From Mesostigma viride (Eukaryota > Streptophyta > Mesostigmatophyceae > Mesostigmatales > Mesostigmataceae), in NCBI GenBank assembly GCA_009746045.1, contig RPFO01000797.1:1-25000 (forward strand): a stretch of DNA of 25,000 nucleotides, in the 5' to 3' direction. The position numbers and the translations under genes are program-made. Below are positions 1-10,265 of the stretch, piece by piece. The first letter of the stretch is position 1. Each line of letters begins with the position of its first letter. Below the pieces are notes generated by a model. That model saw only the letters and a program-made list of their open reading frames with translations, made no database searches and was not told the DNA's origin.

Positions 1-250
1 GCACGCAGGGCATGCACACACAACTAAACACGCGCACGAGGAGCGACTGCACTCACTTACACCCATGCACCGCAAGGGACTGCACACCCGTCACACACCT
101 GCACGCAAGGCGGCTCACCAACACTACTACACCACGCACGCAAGGGAGCCTGACACACACGTAATACATCCGCGCACGAAGGGCGGCTGCACACATGACA
201 TCACCGCACGTAAGGGGCGGCTGCACTAACGATGTACATACACCCTGAGT
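1..250. other. Degenerate left edge of the satellite
   Basis: Monomer cores such as GCACGCAAGG can still be seen, but spacing is irregular and many bases are missing or doubled. Examples are a doubled CGTAATACATCC-type tail near 160 and a shortened unit near 85-105. Monomers of the same classes further right are clean. This may be poor consensus at a contig end or true decay at an array edge; the sequence alone cannot decide. Nothing else is seen here. Confidence 0.7.
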
Positions 251-3200
251 ATCATGTCATCCGCAGCTTACCAAGGGAGGGCCGGCTGCAGCACACTTAC
301 ACACACACCGCGCACGCAGTAGGACGCCTGCACACACTGTCACGTACATCCACGCGCACGCAAGGGCAACTGCACACACACGTAACACACCATGCACGCT
401 TGGGGCGACGGCACTCACATGTACATACACCAACGCCGCAAGGGACGCCTGCACACACACGTACATCCACCGCGCACGCAGGAGCGACTGCACTCACATG
501 TACACACACATGCACGCAAGGGCAACTGCACACACACGTACACACAGCCATGCACGCAAGGCCGGTGCACACACACGTAACATACACCACGCACGCAAGG
601 GACCGCTGCCACCACACACGTACATACAGGCACGCAAGGGGCGGCTGCACACACCACGTACACACACCATGCACGCAAGGGCAACTGCACACACACGTAC
701 ACACCACCTGCACGCTTGGGCAACTGCACACACACGTACATACACCACGCACGCAAGGGACGCCTGCACCACACACGTACATCCACCGCGCACGCAAGGG
801 GCGAGTGCACACACACGTACATCCACCGCGCACGCAGGGGCGAGTGCACACACACGTACATACACGCGCACGCAAGGAGCGACTGCACTCACATGTACAT
901 ACACCGCGCACGCAAGGGGCAACTGCACACACACGTACACACACCATGCACGCAAGGGCCGGCATGCACACACACGTACACACAACCATGCACGCAAGGC
1001 CGGCATGCACACACCCTTACACACCATGCACGCAAGGAGCGACTGCACTCACATGTACATACACCATGCACGTACATCCACCGCGCACGCAAGGCCGGCT
1101 GCACGCACACTTACACACACACCCGCACGCAAGGGACGCCTGCACACACTGTCACGTACATCCACCGCGCACGCAAGGGGCAAATGCACACACACGTACA
1201 CACATGCACGCAAGGGCCGGCATGCACACACACGTACACACACCATGCACGCAAGGGCCGGCATGCACACACCCGTACACACACCATGCACGCAAGGAGC
1301 GACTGCACCACACAAGTACATACACCGCGCACGCAAGGGGCGGTGCACACACACGTACACACCACACGCAAGGGCAACTGCACAACACACGTACACACAC
1401 CATGCACGCTTGGGGCGACGGCATCATATGTACATACACCCGCACGCAAGGGACGCCTGCACACACACGTACATCCACCGCGCACGCAAGGGGCGAGTGC
1501 ACACACACGTACATCCACCGCGCACGCAAGGGGCCGGCTGCACTCACATGTACATACACCGCGCACGCAAGGGGCAACTGCACACACACGTACACACACC
1601 ATGCACGCTTGGGACGGCACTCACATGTACATACACCGCGCACGCAAGGACGCCTGCACACACACGTACATACACCGCGCACGCAAGGGGCGGCTGCACA
1701 CACACGTACACACACCATGCACGCCAAGGGGCAACTGCACACACACGTACACACACCATGCACGCTTGGGCAACTGCACACACACGTACATACACCACGC
1801 ACGCAAGGGACGCCTGCACACACACGTACATCCACGCGCACGCAAGGGGCGAGTGCACACACACGTACATCCACGCGCACGCAAGGGGCGAGTGCACACA
1901 CACGTACATACAACCGCGCACGCAAGGAGCGATGCACTCACATGTACATACACCGCGCACGCAAGGGGCAACTGCACACACACGTACACACACCATGCAC
2001 GCAAGGGCCGCATGCACACACACGTACATCCATCGCGCACGCAAGGGCAAGTGCACACACACGTACATCCACCGCGCACGCAAGGAGCGACTGCACTCAC
2101 ATGTACACACACCATGCACGCAAGGGCCGGCTGCACACACACGTACATCCATCGCGCACGCAAGGGGCAAGTGCACACACACGTACATCCACCGCGCACG
2201 CAAGGACGCCTGCACACACTGTCACGTACATCCACCGCGCACGCAAGGGGCGAGTGCACGCACACTTACACACACACCGCGCACGCAAGGACGCCTGCAC
2301 ACACACGTACATCCACCATGCACGCAAGGGCCGGCTGCACACACACGTACATCCACCGCGCACGCAAGGGCAACTGCACACACACGTACACACACCATGC
2401 ACGCTTGGGGCGACGGCACTCACATGTACATACACCGCGCACGCAAGGGGCGGCTGCACACACACGTACACACACCATGCACGCAAGGGCCGGCATGCAC
2501 ACACACGTATATACATACACCGCGCACGCAAGGGGCGGCTGCACACACACGTACACACACCATGCACGCAAGGGGCGGCTGCACACACACGTACATCCAC
2601 CGCGCACGCAAGGGCCGGCTGCACTCACATGTACATCCACCATGCACGCAAGGGCCGGCTGCACACACACGTACATCCATCGCGCACGCAAGGGGCAAGT
2701 GCACACACACGTACATCCACCGCGCGCAAGGAGCGACTGCACTCACATGTACACACACATGCACGCAAGGGGCAACTGCACACACACCGTACACACACCA
2801 TGCACGCAAGGGCCGCTGCACACACACGTACATACACCACGCACGCAAGGGACGCCTGCACACACACGTACACACCGCGCACGCAAGGGGCGGCTGCACA
2901 CACATGTACATACACCATGCACGCAAGGGGCCGGCTGCACTCACATGTACATACACCATGCACGTACATCCACCGCGCACGCAAGGGCCGGCTGCACGCA
3001 CACTTACACACACACCGCGCACGCAAGGGACGCCTGCACACACTGTCACGTACATCCACGCGCACGCAAGGGGCAACTGCACACACACGTACACACACCA
3101 TGCACGCTTGGGCGACGGCACTCACATGTACATACACCACGCACGCAAGGGACGCCTGCACACACACGTACATCCACCGCGCACGCAAGGAGCGACTGCA

Positions 3201-6200
3201 CTCACATGTACACACACCATGCACGCAAGGGGCAACTGCACACACACGTACACACACCATGCACGCAAGGGCCGGCTGCACACACACGTACATACACCAC
3301 GCACGCAAGGGACGCCTGCACACACACGTACATACACCGCGCACGCAAGGGGCGGCTGCACACACACGTACACACCATGCACGCAAGGGGCAACTGCACA
3401 CACACGTACACACACCATGCACGCTTGGGCAACTGCACACACACGTACATACACCACGCACGCAAGGGACGCCTGCACACACACGTACATCCACCCGCGC
3501 ACGCAAGGGGCGAGTGCACACACACGTACATCCACCGCGCACGCAAGGGCGAGTGCACACACACGTACATACACCGCGCACGCAAGGAGCGACTGCACTC
3601 ACATGTACATACACCGCGCACGCAAGGGGCAACTGCACACACACGTACACACACCATGCACGCAAGGGCCGGCATGCACACACACGTACACACACCATGC
3701 ACGCAAGGGCCGGCATGCACACACCCGTACACACACCATGCACGCAAGGAGCGACTGCACTCACATGTACATACACCATGCACGTACATCCACCGCGCAC
3801 GCAAGGGCCGGCTGCACGCACACTTACACACACACCGCGCACGCAAGGGACGCCTGCACACACTGTCACGTACATCCACCGCGCACGCAAGGGCAACTGC
3901 ACACACACGTACACACACCATGCACGCAAGGCCGGCATGCACCACAACACGTACACACACCATGCACGCAAGGGCCGGCATGCACACACCCGTACACACA
4001 CCATGCACGCAAGGAGCGACTGCACACACACGTACTACACCGCGCACGCAAGGGGCGGCTGCACACACACGTACACACACCATGCACGCAAGGGGCAACT
4101 GCACACACACGTACACACACCATGCACGCTTGGGGCGACGCACTCACATGTACATACACCACGCACGCAAGGGACGCCTGCACACACACGTACATCCACC
4201 GCGCACGCAAGGGGCGAGTGCACACACACGTACATCCACCGCGCACGCAAGGGGCCGGCTGCACTCACATGTACATACACCGCGCACGCAAGGGGCAACT
4301 GCACACACACGTACACACACCATGCACGCTTGGGCGACGGCACTCACATGTACATACACCGCGCACGCAAGGGACGCCTGCACACACACGTACATACACC
4401 GCGCACGCAAGGGGCGGCTGCACACACACGTACACACACCATGCACGCAAGGGCAACTGCACACACACGTACACACACCATGCACGCTTGGGGCAACTGC
4501 ACACACACGTACATACACCACGCACGCAAGGGACGCCTGCACACACACGTACATCCACCGCGCACGCAAGGGGCGAGTGCACACACACGTACATCCACCG
4601 CGCACGCAAGGGGCGAGTGCACACACACGTACATACACCGCGCACGCAAGGAGCGACTGCACTCACATGTACATACACCGCGCACGCAAGGGGCAACTGC
4701 ACACACACGTACACACACCATGCACGCAAGGGCCGGCATGCACACACACGTACACACACCATGCACGCAAGGGCCGGCATGCACACACACGTACATCCAC
4801 CGCGCACGCAAGGGGCAACTGCACACACACGTACACACACCATGCACGCTTGGGGCGACGGCACTCACATGTACATACACCGCGCACGCAAGGGGCGGCT
4901 GCACACACACGTACACACACCATGCACGCAAGGGCCCGCATGCACACACACGTACATACACCGCGCACGCAAGGGGCGGCTGCACACACACGTACACACA
5001 CCATGCACGCAAGGGGCGGCTGCACACACACGTACATCCACCGCGCACGCAAGGGCGGCTGCACACACACGTACACACACCATGCACGCAAGGGCCGGCT
5101 GCACACACACGTACACACACCATGCACGCTTGGGGCGACGGCACTCACATGTACATACACCGCGCACGCAAGGGGCGGCTGCACACACACGTACACACAC
5201 CATGCACGCAAGGGGCGGCTGCACACACATGTACATACACCATGCACGCAAGGGGCCGGCTGCACTCACATGTATTACATACACCATGCACGCAAGGGGC
5301 GGCTGCACACACATGTACATACACCATGCACGCAAGGGGCGAGTGCACGCACACTTACACACACACCGCGCACGCAAGGGACGCCTGCACACACACGTAC
5401 ATCCACCATGCACGCAAGGGCCGGCTGCACACACACGTACACACACCATGCACGCTTGGGGCGACGGCACTCACATGTACATACACCGCGCACGCACTTA
5501 GGGGCGGCTGCACACACACGTACACACACCATGCACGCAAGGGGCGGCTGCACACACATGTACATACACATGCACGCAAGGGGCCGGCTGCACTCACATG
5601 TACATACACCATGCACGCAAGGGCGGCTGCACACACGTTAAATACACCGCGCATGCAAGGGGGCTGCACACACACGTACACACACCGCGCACGCAAGGGC
5701 GGCTGCACACACACGTACACACACCATGCACGCAAGGGGCGGCTGCACACACATGTACATACACCATGCACGCAAGGGCCGGCTGCACTCACATGTACAT
5801 ACACACATGCACGTACATCCACCGCGCACGCAAGGGCCGGCTGCACGCACACTTACACACACACCGCGCACGCAAGGGACGCCTGCACACACTGTCACGT
5901 ACATCCACCGCGCACGCAAGGGGCAACTGCACACACACGTACACACACCATGCACGCTTGGGCGACGGCACTCACATGTACATACACCACGCACGCAAGG
6001 GACGCCTGCACACACACGTACATCCACGCGCACGCAAGGAGCGACTGCACTCACATGTACACACACCATGCACGCAAGGGGCAACTGCACACACACGTAC
6101 ACACACCATGCACGCAAGGGCCGGCTGCACACACACGTACATACACCACGCACGCAAGGGACGCCTGCACACACACGTACATACACCGCGCACGCAAGGG

Positions 6201-8254
6201 GCGGCTGCACACACACGTACACACACCATGCACGCAAGGGGCAACTGCACACACACGTACACACACCATGCACGCTTGGGGCAACTGCACACACACGTAC
6301 ATACACCACGCACGCAAGGGACGCCTGCACACACACGTACATCCACCGCGCACGCAAGGGGCGAGTGCACACACACGTACATCCACCGCGCACGCAAGGG
6401 GCGAGTGCACACACACGTACATACACCGCGCACGCAAGGGGCAACTGCACACACACGTACACACACCATGCACGCAAGGGCCGGCATGCACACACACGTA
6501 CACACACCATGCACGCAAGGGCCGGCATGCACACACCCGTACACACACCATGCACGCAAGGAGCGACTGCACACACACGTACATACACCGCGCACGCAAG
6601 GGGCAAGTGCACACACACGTACACACACCATGCACGCAAGGGGCAACTGCACACACACGTACACACACCATGCACGCTTGGGGCGACGGCACTCACATGT
6701 ACATACACCGCGCACGCAAGGGGCGGCTGCACACACACGTACACACACCATGCACGCAAGGGCCCGCATGCACACACACGTACATACACCGCGCACGCAA
6801 GGGGCGAGTGCACACACACGTACATCCACCGCGCACGCAAGGGGCAACTGCACACACACGTACACACACCATGCACGCTTGGGGCGACGGCACTCACATG
6901 TACATACACCGCGCACGCAAGGGGCGGCTGCACACACACGTACACACACCATGCACGCAAGGGCCGGCATGCACACACACGTACATCCACCGCGCACGCA
7001 AGGGGCGGCTGCACACACACGTACACACACCATGCACGCAAGGGCCGGCTGCACACACACGTACACACACCATGCACGCTTGGGGCGACGGCACTCACAT
7101 GTACATACACCGCGCACGCAAGGGGCAAGTGCACACACACGTACATCCACCGCGCACGCAAGGGACGCCTGCACACACTGTCACGTACATCCACCGCGCA
7201 CGCAAGGGGCGAGTGCACGCACACTTACACACACACCGCGCACGCAAGGGACGCCTGCACACACACGTACATCCACCATGCACGCAAGGGCCGGCTGCAC
7301 ACACACGTACATCCACCGCGCACGCAAGGGGCAACTGCACACACACGTACACACACCATGCACGCTTGGGGCGACGGCACTCACATGTACATACACCGCG
7401 CACGCAAGGGGCGGCTGCACACACACGTACACACACCATGCACGCAAGGGCCGGCATGCACACACACGTACATACACCGCGCACGCAAGGGGCGGCTGCA
7501 CACACACGTACACACACCATGCACGCAAGGGCGGCTGCACACACACGTACATCCACCGCGCACGCAAGGGCCGGCTGCACTCACATGTACATCCACCATG
7601 CACGCAAGGGCCGGCTGCACACACACGTACATCCATCGCGCACGCAAGGGGCAAGTGCACACACACGTACATCCACCGCGCACGCAAGGAGCGACTGCAC
7701 TCACATGTACACACACCATGCACGCAAGGGGCAACTGCACACACACGTACACACACCATGCACGCAAGGGCCGGCTGCACACACACGTACATACACCACG
7801 CACGCAAGGGACGCCTGCACACACACGTACATACACCGCGCACGCAAGGGGCGGCTGCACACACATGTACATACACCATGCACGCAAGGGGCCGGCTGCA
7901 CTCACATGTACATACACCATGCACGTACATCCACCGCGCACGCAAGGGCCGGCTGCACGCACACTTACACACACACCGCGCACGCAAGGGACGCCTGCAC
8001 ACACTGTCACGTACATCCACCGCGCACGCAAGGGGCAACTGCACACACACGTACACACACCATGCACGCTTGGGGCGACGGCACTCACATGTACATACAC
8101 CACGCACGCAAGGGACGCCTGCACACACACGTACATCCACCGCGCACGCAAGGAGCGACTGCACTCACATGTACACACACCATGCACGCAAGGGGCAACT
8201 GCACACACACGTACACACACCATGCACGCAAGGGCCGGCTGCACACACACGTAC
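1..8254. repeat. Satellite array, segment 1 (about 40 bp monomer, higher-order organised)
   Basis: Tandem copies of a monomer of about 40 bp fill this stretch without a break. The core is GCACGCAAGGGGCGGCTG and the tail is a CA run around a central CGTA. Core variants include GGCAACTG, GGCCGGCTG, GGCCGGCATG, GAGCGACTG, GGCGAGTG, GACGCCTG and a form with GCACGCTTGGGGCGACGG. The core is preceded by CCATGC, CCGCGC or CCACGC. Tails end in GTACACACACC, GTACATACACC or GTACATCCACC, or have CTCACATGTACAT. Variants recur in a fixed order, so there is higher-order structure. Truncated monomers reading CATGCACGTACATCC occur at 1065, 2957, 3777, 5806 and 7918. The first 1.6 kb has many small indels and 1-250 is barely in register. 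No gene is visible. The segment ends abruptly where insertion 1 begins. Confidence 0.98.
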
Positions 8255-8569
8255 TTTGTGAGCTCACGCTCGTTCTATCTATGACCTGCGGAAGTCTCAA
8301 AGGGGGAGGGGAGGCCGCAGTAGACAGGTCTGACTAGGTAGCCAGTACTAGGGGGGGGGGTACGGTGTTGTGGGGGGGGGGTACCGGGGACGGTACTGTG
8401 GACCGGGTCCAATTTGTGTTGTGGACCGGGGGCAGTCCTGTGGACCGGGGACGGCGCGGCGCCACTGGCCTGTTGGTCAGTGGGCTGGCGTCCGTCACCC
8501 CACCTACGACTAGGTAGACGGTGGATACTTAGGGTTGTGGCGGGGCAACAACCACTCCTCTTTGCAGCT
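8255..8569 (+). repeat. Split direct repeat A1 of insertion 1
   Basis: This 315 bp repeat is identical by eye to A2 at 9717-10031. It differs from the A repeats of insertion 2 at three bases: GG versus TT in the motif CAGGTCTG/CATTTCTG near 8326, and T versus C at 8399. It is strongly G-rich on this strand, with two runs of ten G (8351-8360 and 8372-8381) and three copies of GTGGACCGGG (8398, 8421, 8440). The 10-mer GACTAGGTAG occurs at 8332 and 8508, on either side of the G-rich part. The repeat ends just after CTCCTCTTTGCAG, which resembles a 3' splice site. A promoter in the 5' repeat would be expected for such elements, but none can be recognised. Confidence 0.85.
8351..8381 (+). other. 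Paired G10 tracts in A1, possible G-quadruplex
   Basis: Two uninterrupted runs of ten G are separated by TACGGTGTTGT. Both runs have the same length in all four A copies of the window (here, 9813-9843, 13838-13868 and 15301-15331, approximately). Two such long runs can supply the four G-tracts of a quadruplex. A role in stalling polymerase or reverse transcriptase is only a guess. Confidence 0.6.
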
Positions 8570-8933
8570 GTGTCGACGGCCCACTGACGGCGTGTGTGCA
8601 CTGCTATGGCGGTGCCGAATGTAAATCACAGCTACCGGCCTCCGAATTACTATTCGGGGGCCTGTTTTATTTAAGGTTACGACGGCTGCGCGACGGGGGT
8701 CGGCAGCACCCCAAGAACTTGCCGTTCGAAGTGCAGGCGGTAGCTGCCAGTGCCAGATTGTTTTATTCTTGCTGCGTTGTACTCGCCACCCCGGGCTCGC
8801 GGGAGGGGTCTGGATAGACGCGGGAGTGACTCTTGATCGGACAACTAAAGCGGGGCAGTCGTGGTGCTAGGGTGGCAACAGCTACAGGCGGAGGGGGAAT
8901 ACGCCGCAGGCAAGTTCGTTGTGTATCGTATGT

Positions 8934-9024
8934 GCTGGGCCTGGCTAATGAATATCGTCAAGAATAGTGCATGAGCGCGCTATACGAGCATGGGAAGAAG
9001 GGGGAATCGAGCCCCCAGGCCAGC
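8934..9024. other. Conserved 91 bp block with hairpin, insertion 1
   Basis: It is identical to 14425-14515 in insertion 2, although the surrounding body differs at about 6% of positions. It holds a 5 bp stem with a 7-base loop, GGGGG-AATCGAG-CCCCC, at 9000-9016. On the minus strand, 9003-9013 reads GGCTCGATTCC, one base from the RNA polymerase III B-box consensus GGTTCGANTCC. No complete tRNA cloverleaf could be folded around it by eye. It may be a structural or cis-acting signal; the function is unknown. Confidence 0.5.
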
Positions 9025-9191
9025 ATAGGAGCGGGGTGGCTGCAGCCCCAGCGCCAGGGGGGGCAGCACCCTAAACAGCCTAACATTTCCTCGTGCCAAG
9101 TGAGGCGACAGCGGCCGGCGGCCAGCGCGGAATGGCGGGGTCGTTGCCGCGTAATTTAAGCGGGGACGAGTTGTTGGGACTGACGGTGCAT

Positions 9192-9292
9192 AGCGGGGAA
9201 GGGGAAGGATGTTAGGGCGGGGCGATAGCGGATCCCAGACGCAGCTGCGTCATTGGGGTGCCGGGGGTGCTATGCCTGTGAAGAAAGGTGTA
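9192..9292. other. Conserved 101 bp block with palindrome, insertion 1
   Basis: It is identical to 14681-14781 in insertion 2. It contains the perfect 14 bp palindrome GACGCAGCTGCGTC at 9238-9251 (14727-14740 in insertion 2). The palindrome could bind a dimeric protein or form a small hairpin. Function unknown. Confidence 0.5.
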
Positions 9293-9509
9293 CAAAGAAT
9301 TGCCGAGCCTGCAGGGGTGGCTGCCGAGGGCAGTGCCCACATGGGTGAGAACCCCCCCGCAGTGGGGGGTCCCTACGGGGATACTTTTGGCTTCCCCTTT
9401 GTATTGCCGCCTGGTTAATGAAGCACTGGTAGCGGCAGGGGACAAGGGGGGCGACGAGAAGTCTGGGCCATACGACAGCTTGCGGCCAAGTGGCCAGGTA
9501 GTGGGTGCG

Positions 9510-9716
9510 GGATGTTACAAAGCCCAGGTCCTCTTGACTGGCCCAGGTCCTTATGACTGGTATGATGTTTCGGCCCTTGTTGTGTGGCCTAGTTAGCTTA
9601 GAAACTGCAGATTCTTAGGTTAGCTAATGGCTTGGACGTGTGCCTAACACGTATTTGTAATAAACATGTTTCTCTGGCAGCCCCTCACTCCAATGGAACT
9701 AAAGCAGCAATTGGAT
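9510..9716 (+). repeat. Split direct repeat B1 of insertion 1
   Basis: This 207 bp repeat is identical by eye to B2 at 10059-10265 and differs from the B copies of insertion 2 at four bases. It starts GGATGTTACAAAG and ends AGCAATTGGAT, and it directly abuts A2, giving the junction TTGGAT/TTTGTG. It contains an imperfect 19 bp tandem duplication (9522-9540 and 9541-9559, two mismatches) and the polyadenylation-like TGTAATAAA. In PAT-like elements the abutting B1A2 unit carries the sequence needed to rebuild both ends on a circular intermediate. Confidence 0.85.
9656..9664 (+). terminator. Polyadenylation-like signal TGTAATAAA in B1 (insertion 1)
   Basis: TGTAA is the usual chlorophyte polyadenylation signal. 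Here it overlaps AATAAA, the common animal and plant signal. It is kept in all four B copies. A CTCTGGCAG motif follows 12 bases later. Use as a true 3' end signal is inferred. Confidence 0.45.
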
Positions 9717-10031
9717 TTTGTGAGCTCACGCTCGTTCTATCTATGACCTGCGGAAGTCTCAAAGGGGGAGGGGAGGCCGCAGTAGACAGGTCTGACTAGG
9801 TAGCCAGTACTAGGGGGGGGGGTACGGTGTTGTGGGGGGGGGGTACCGGGGACGGTACTGTGGACCGGGTCCAATTTGTGTTGTGGACCGGGGGCAGTCC
9901 TGTGGACCGGGGACGGCGCGGCGCCACTGGCCTGTTGGTCAGTGGGCTGGCGTCCGTCACCCCACCTACGACTAGGTAGACGGTGGATACTTAGGGTTGT
10001 GGCGGGGCAACAACCACTCCTCTTTGCAGCT
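9717..10031 (+). repeat. Split direct repeat A2 of insertion 1
   Basis: Second copy of A, identical by eye to A1 (8255-8569), including both G10 runs and the insertion-specific bases CAGGTCTG and ACTGTGG. It directly follows B1 with no spacer and is followed by the 27 bp linker. Confidence 0.85.
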
Positions 10032-10058
10032 CCCACCCACCCACCCTTGCTGCCAGAC
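10032..10058 (+). other. 27 bp A2-B2 linker of insertion 1
   Basis: This stretch replaces the 940 bp body in the second A-B pair. It begins with three CCCA repeats and ends CTTGCTGCCAGAC. The same 27 bases are at 15520-15546 in insertion 2, so it is a fixed part of the element and not a chance deletion scar in one copy. Confidence 0.8.
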
Positions 10059-10265
10059 GGATGTTACAAAGCCCAGGTCCTCTTGACTGGCCCAGGTCCT
10101 TATGACTGGTATGATGTTTCGGCCCTTGTTGTGTGGCCTAGTTAGCTTAGAAACTGCAGATTCTTAGGTTAGCTAATGGCTTGGACGTGTGCCTAACACG
10201 TATTTGTAATAAACATGTTTCTCTGGCAGCCCCTCACTCCAATGGAACTAAAGCAGCAATTGGAT
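10059..10265 (+). repeat. Split direct repeat B2 of insertion 1 (right end)
   Basis: Second copy of B, identical by eye to B1 (9510-9716). It forms the right end of the element; the satellite resumes at ATACACC. The polyadenylation-like signal lies at 10205-10213. Confidence 0.85.
10205..10213 (+). terminator. Polyadenylation-like signal TGTAATAAA in B2 (insertion 1)
   Basis: Same motif as in B1, about 50 bp before the right end of the element. A signal near the right edge fits a transcript running left to right, although the copy in B1 could end it earlier. Confidence 0.45.

Larger units (their letters stand above)
8570..9509 (+). other. Internal region of insertion 1, no supported coding capacity
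   Basis: This 940 bp body lies between A1 and B1. Open frames in it are short (about 60-100 codons). Most are not kept in insertion 2 because of several 1-5 bp indels, so no gene is called. By eye it differs from the body of insertion 2 at roughly 60 positions, about 6%. Two blocks are identical between the insertions: 8934-9024 (91 bp) and 9192-9292 (101 bp). The first contains a GGGGG/CCCCC hairpin and the second a 14 bp palindrome. There is no long A or T tail and no internal tandem array. In an autonomous element this is where the gag, reverse transcriptase, RNase H and tyrosine recombinase genes would be expected. Confidence 0.7.
8255..10265 (+). mobile_element. Insertion 1: short split-direct-repeat element, PAT-like/DIRS-type candidate, non-autonomous
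   Basis: Non-satellite DNA of 2011 bp begins TTTGTGAGCTC and ends CAGCAATTGGAT. Order: A1 (8255-8569), internal (8570-9509), B1 (9510-9716), A2 (9717-10031), 27 bp linker (10032-10058), B2 (10059-10265). By eye, A1 equals A2 over 315 bp and B1 equals B2 over 207 bp. This A1-body-B1A2-B2 order is the split direct repeat of PAT-like tyrosine-recombinase retrotransposons. The left flank ends CGTAC and the right flank starts ATACACCACGC. Removing the insert restores a normal monomer, so there is no target-site duplication, as expected for tyrosine-recombinase integration. No reverse transcriptase, RNase H or recombinase frame is present, so mobility would need proteins from elsewhere. An alternative is a tandem dimer of a 1462 bp unit and its internally deleted 549 bp form. 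The strand follows the canonical order and the polyadenylation-like signal. Confidence 0.7.

Noticed and set aside
1-8254. CRISPR array
   Set aside because: Units are adjacent 40 bp tandem repeats with no unique spacers, so this is a satellite.
232-8337. 2701-codon forward open frame, and overlapping forward frames 498-5501 and 716-5641
   Set aside because: All three forward frames are open over the same satellite DNA because the 40 bp unit lacks stops. The product is a low-complexity His/Thr/Arg repeat and the end of the first frame runs into the inserted element. No coding signature.
8535-8545. Telomere-like ACTTAGGGTT in the A repeat
   Set aside because: A single TTAGGGTT-like match, not tandem. 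No telomeric array in the window.
8275-8601. Minus-strand 108-codon Pro-rich frame over A1, with related frames at 9737-10036, 13761-14087 and 15225-15524
   Set aside because: It persists only because the A repeats are nearly identical. The three base changes between insertions cause two amino acid changes and none is silent, so there is no sign of purifying selection. No domain recognised.
8596-8817. 73-codon forward frame in the body of insertion 1, and similar small frames (8971-9159, 9209-9418, 9288-9596)
   Set aside because: Most are broken or shifted by indels in insertion 2. No motif of reverse transcriptase, RNase H, Gag or recombinase.
8941-9030. Complete tRNA gene on the minus strand around GGCTCGATTCC
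   Set aside because: A T-arm-like hairpin is present, but no matching acceptor stem, D-arm or anticodon arm could be found at the right distances.
8330-9820. Bacterial promoters, ribosome binding sites or operons
   Set aside because: Nothing fits a prokaryotic gene layout. Satellite and retroelement-like features indicate a eukaryote.
8255-10265. LTR retrotransposon or tandem solo LTRs
   Set aside because: The repeats are interleaved (A, B, A, B), not one repeat at each end. The ends are not TG...CA and there is no target-site duplication.
8255-10265. Helitron
   Set aside because: Lack of target duplication would fit, but the left end is TTTGTG instead of TC, the right end is TTGGAT instead of a hairpin plus CTRR, and insertion is not between A and T. 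The split repeats are unexplained by this model.
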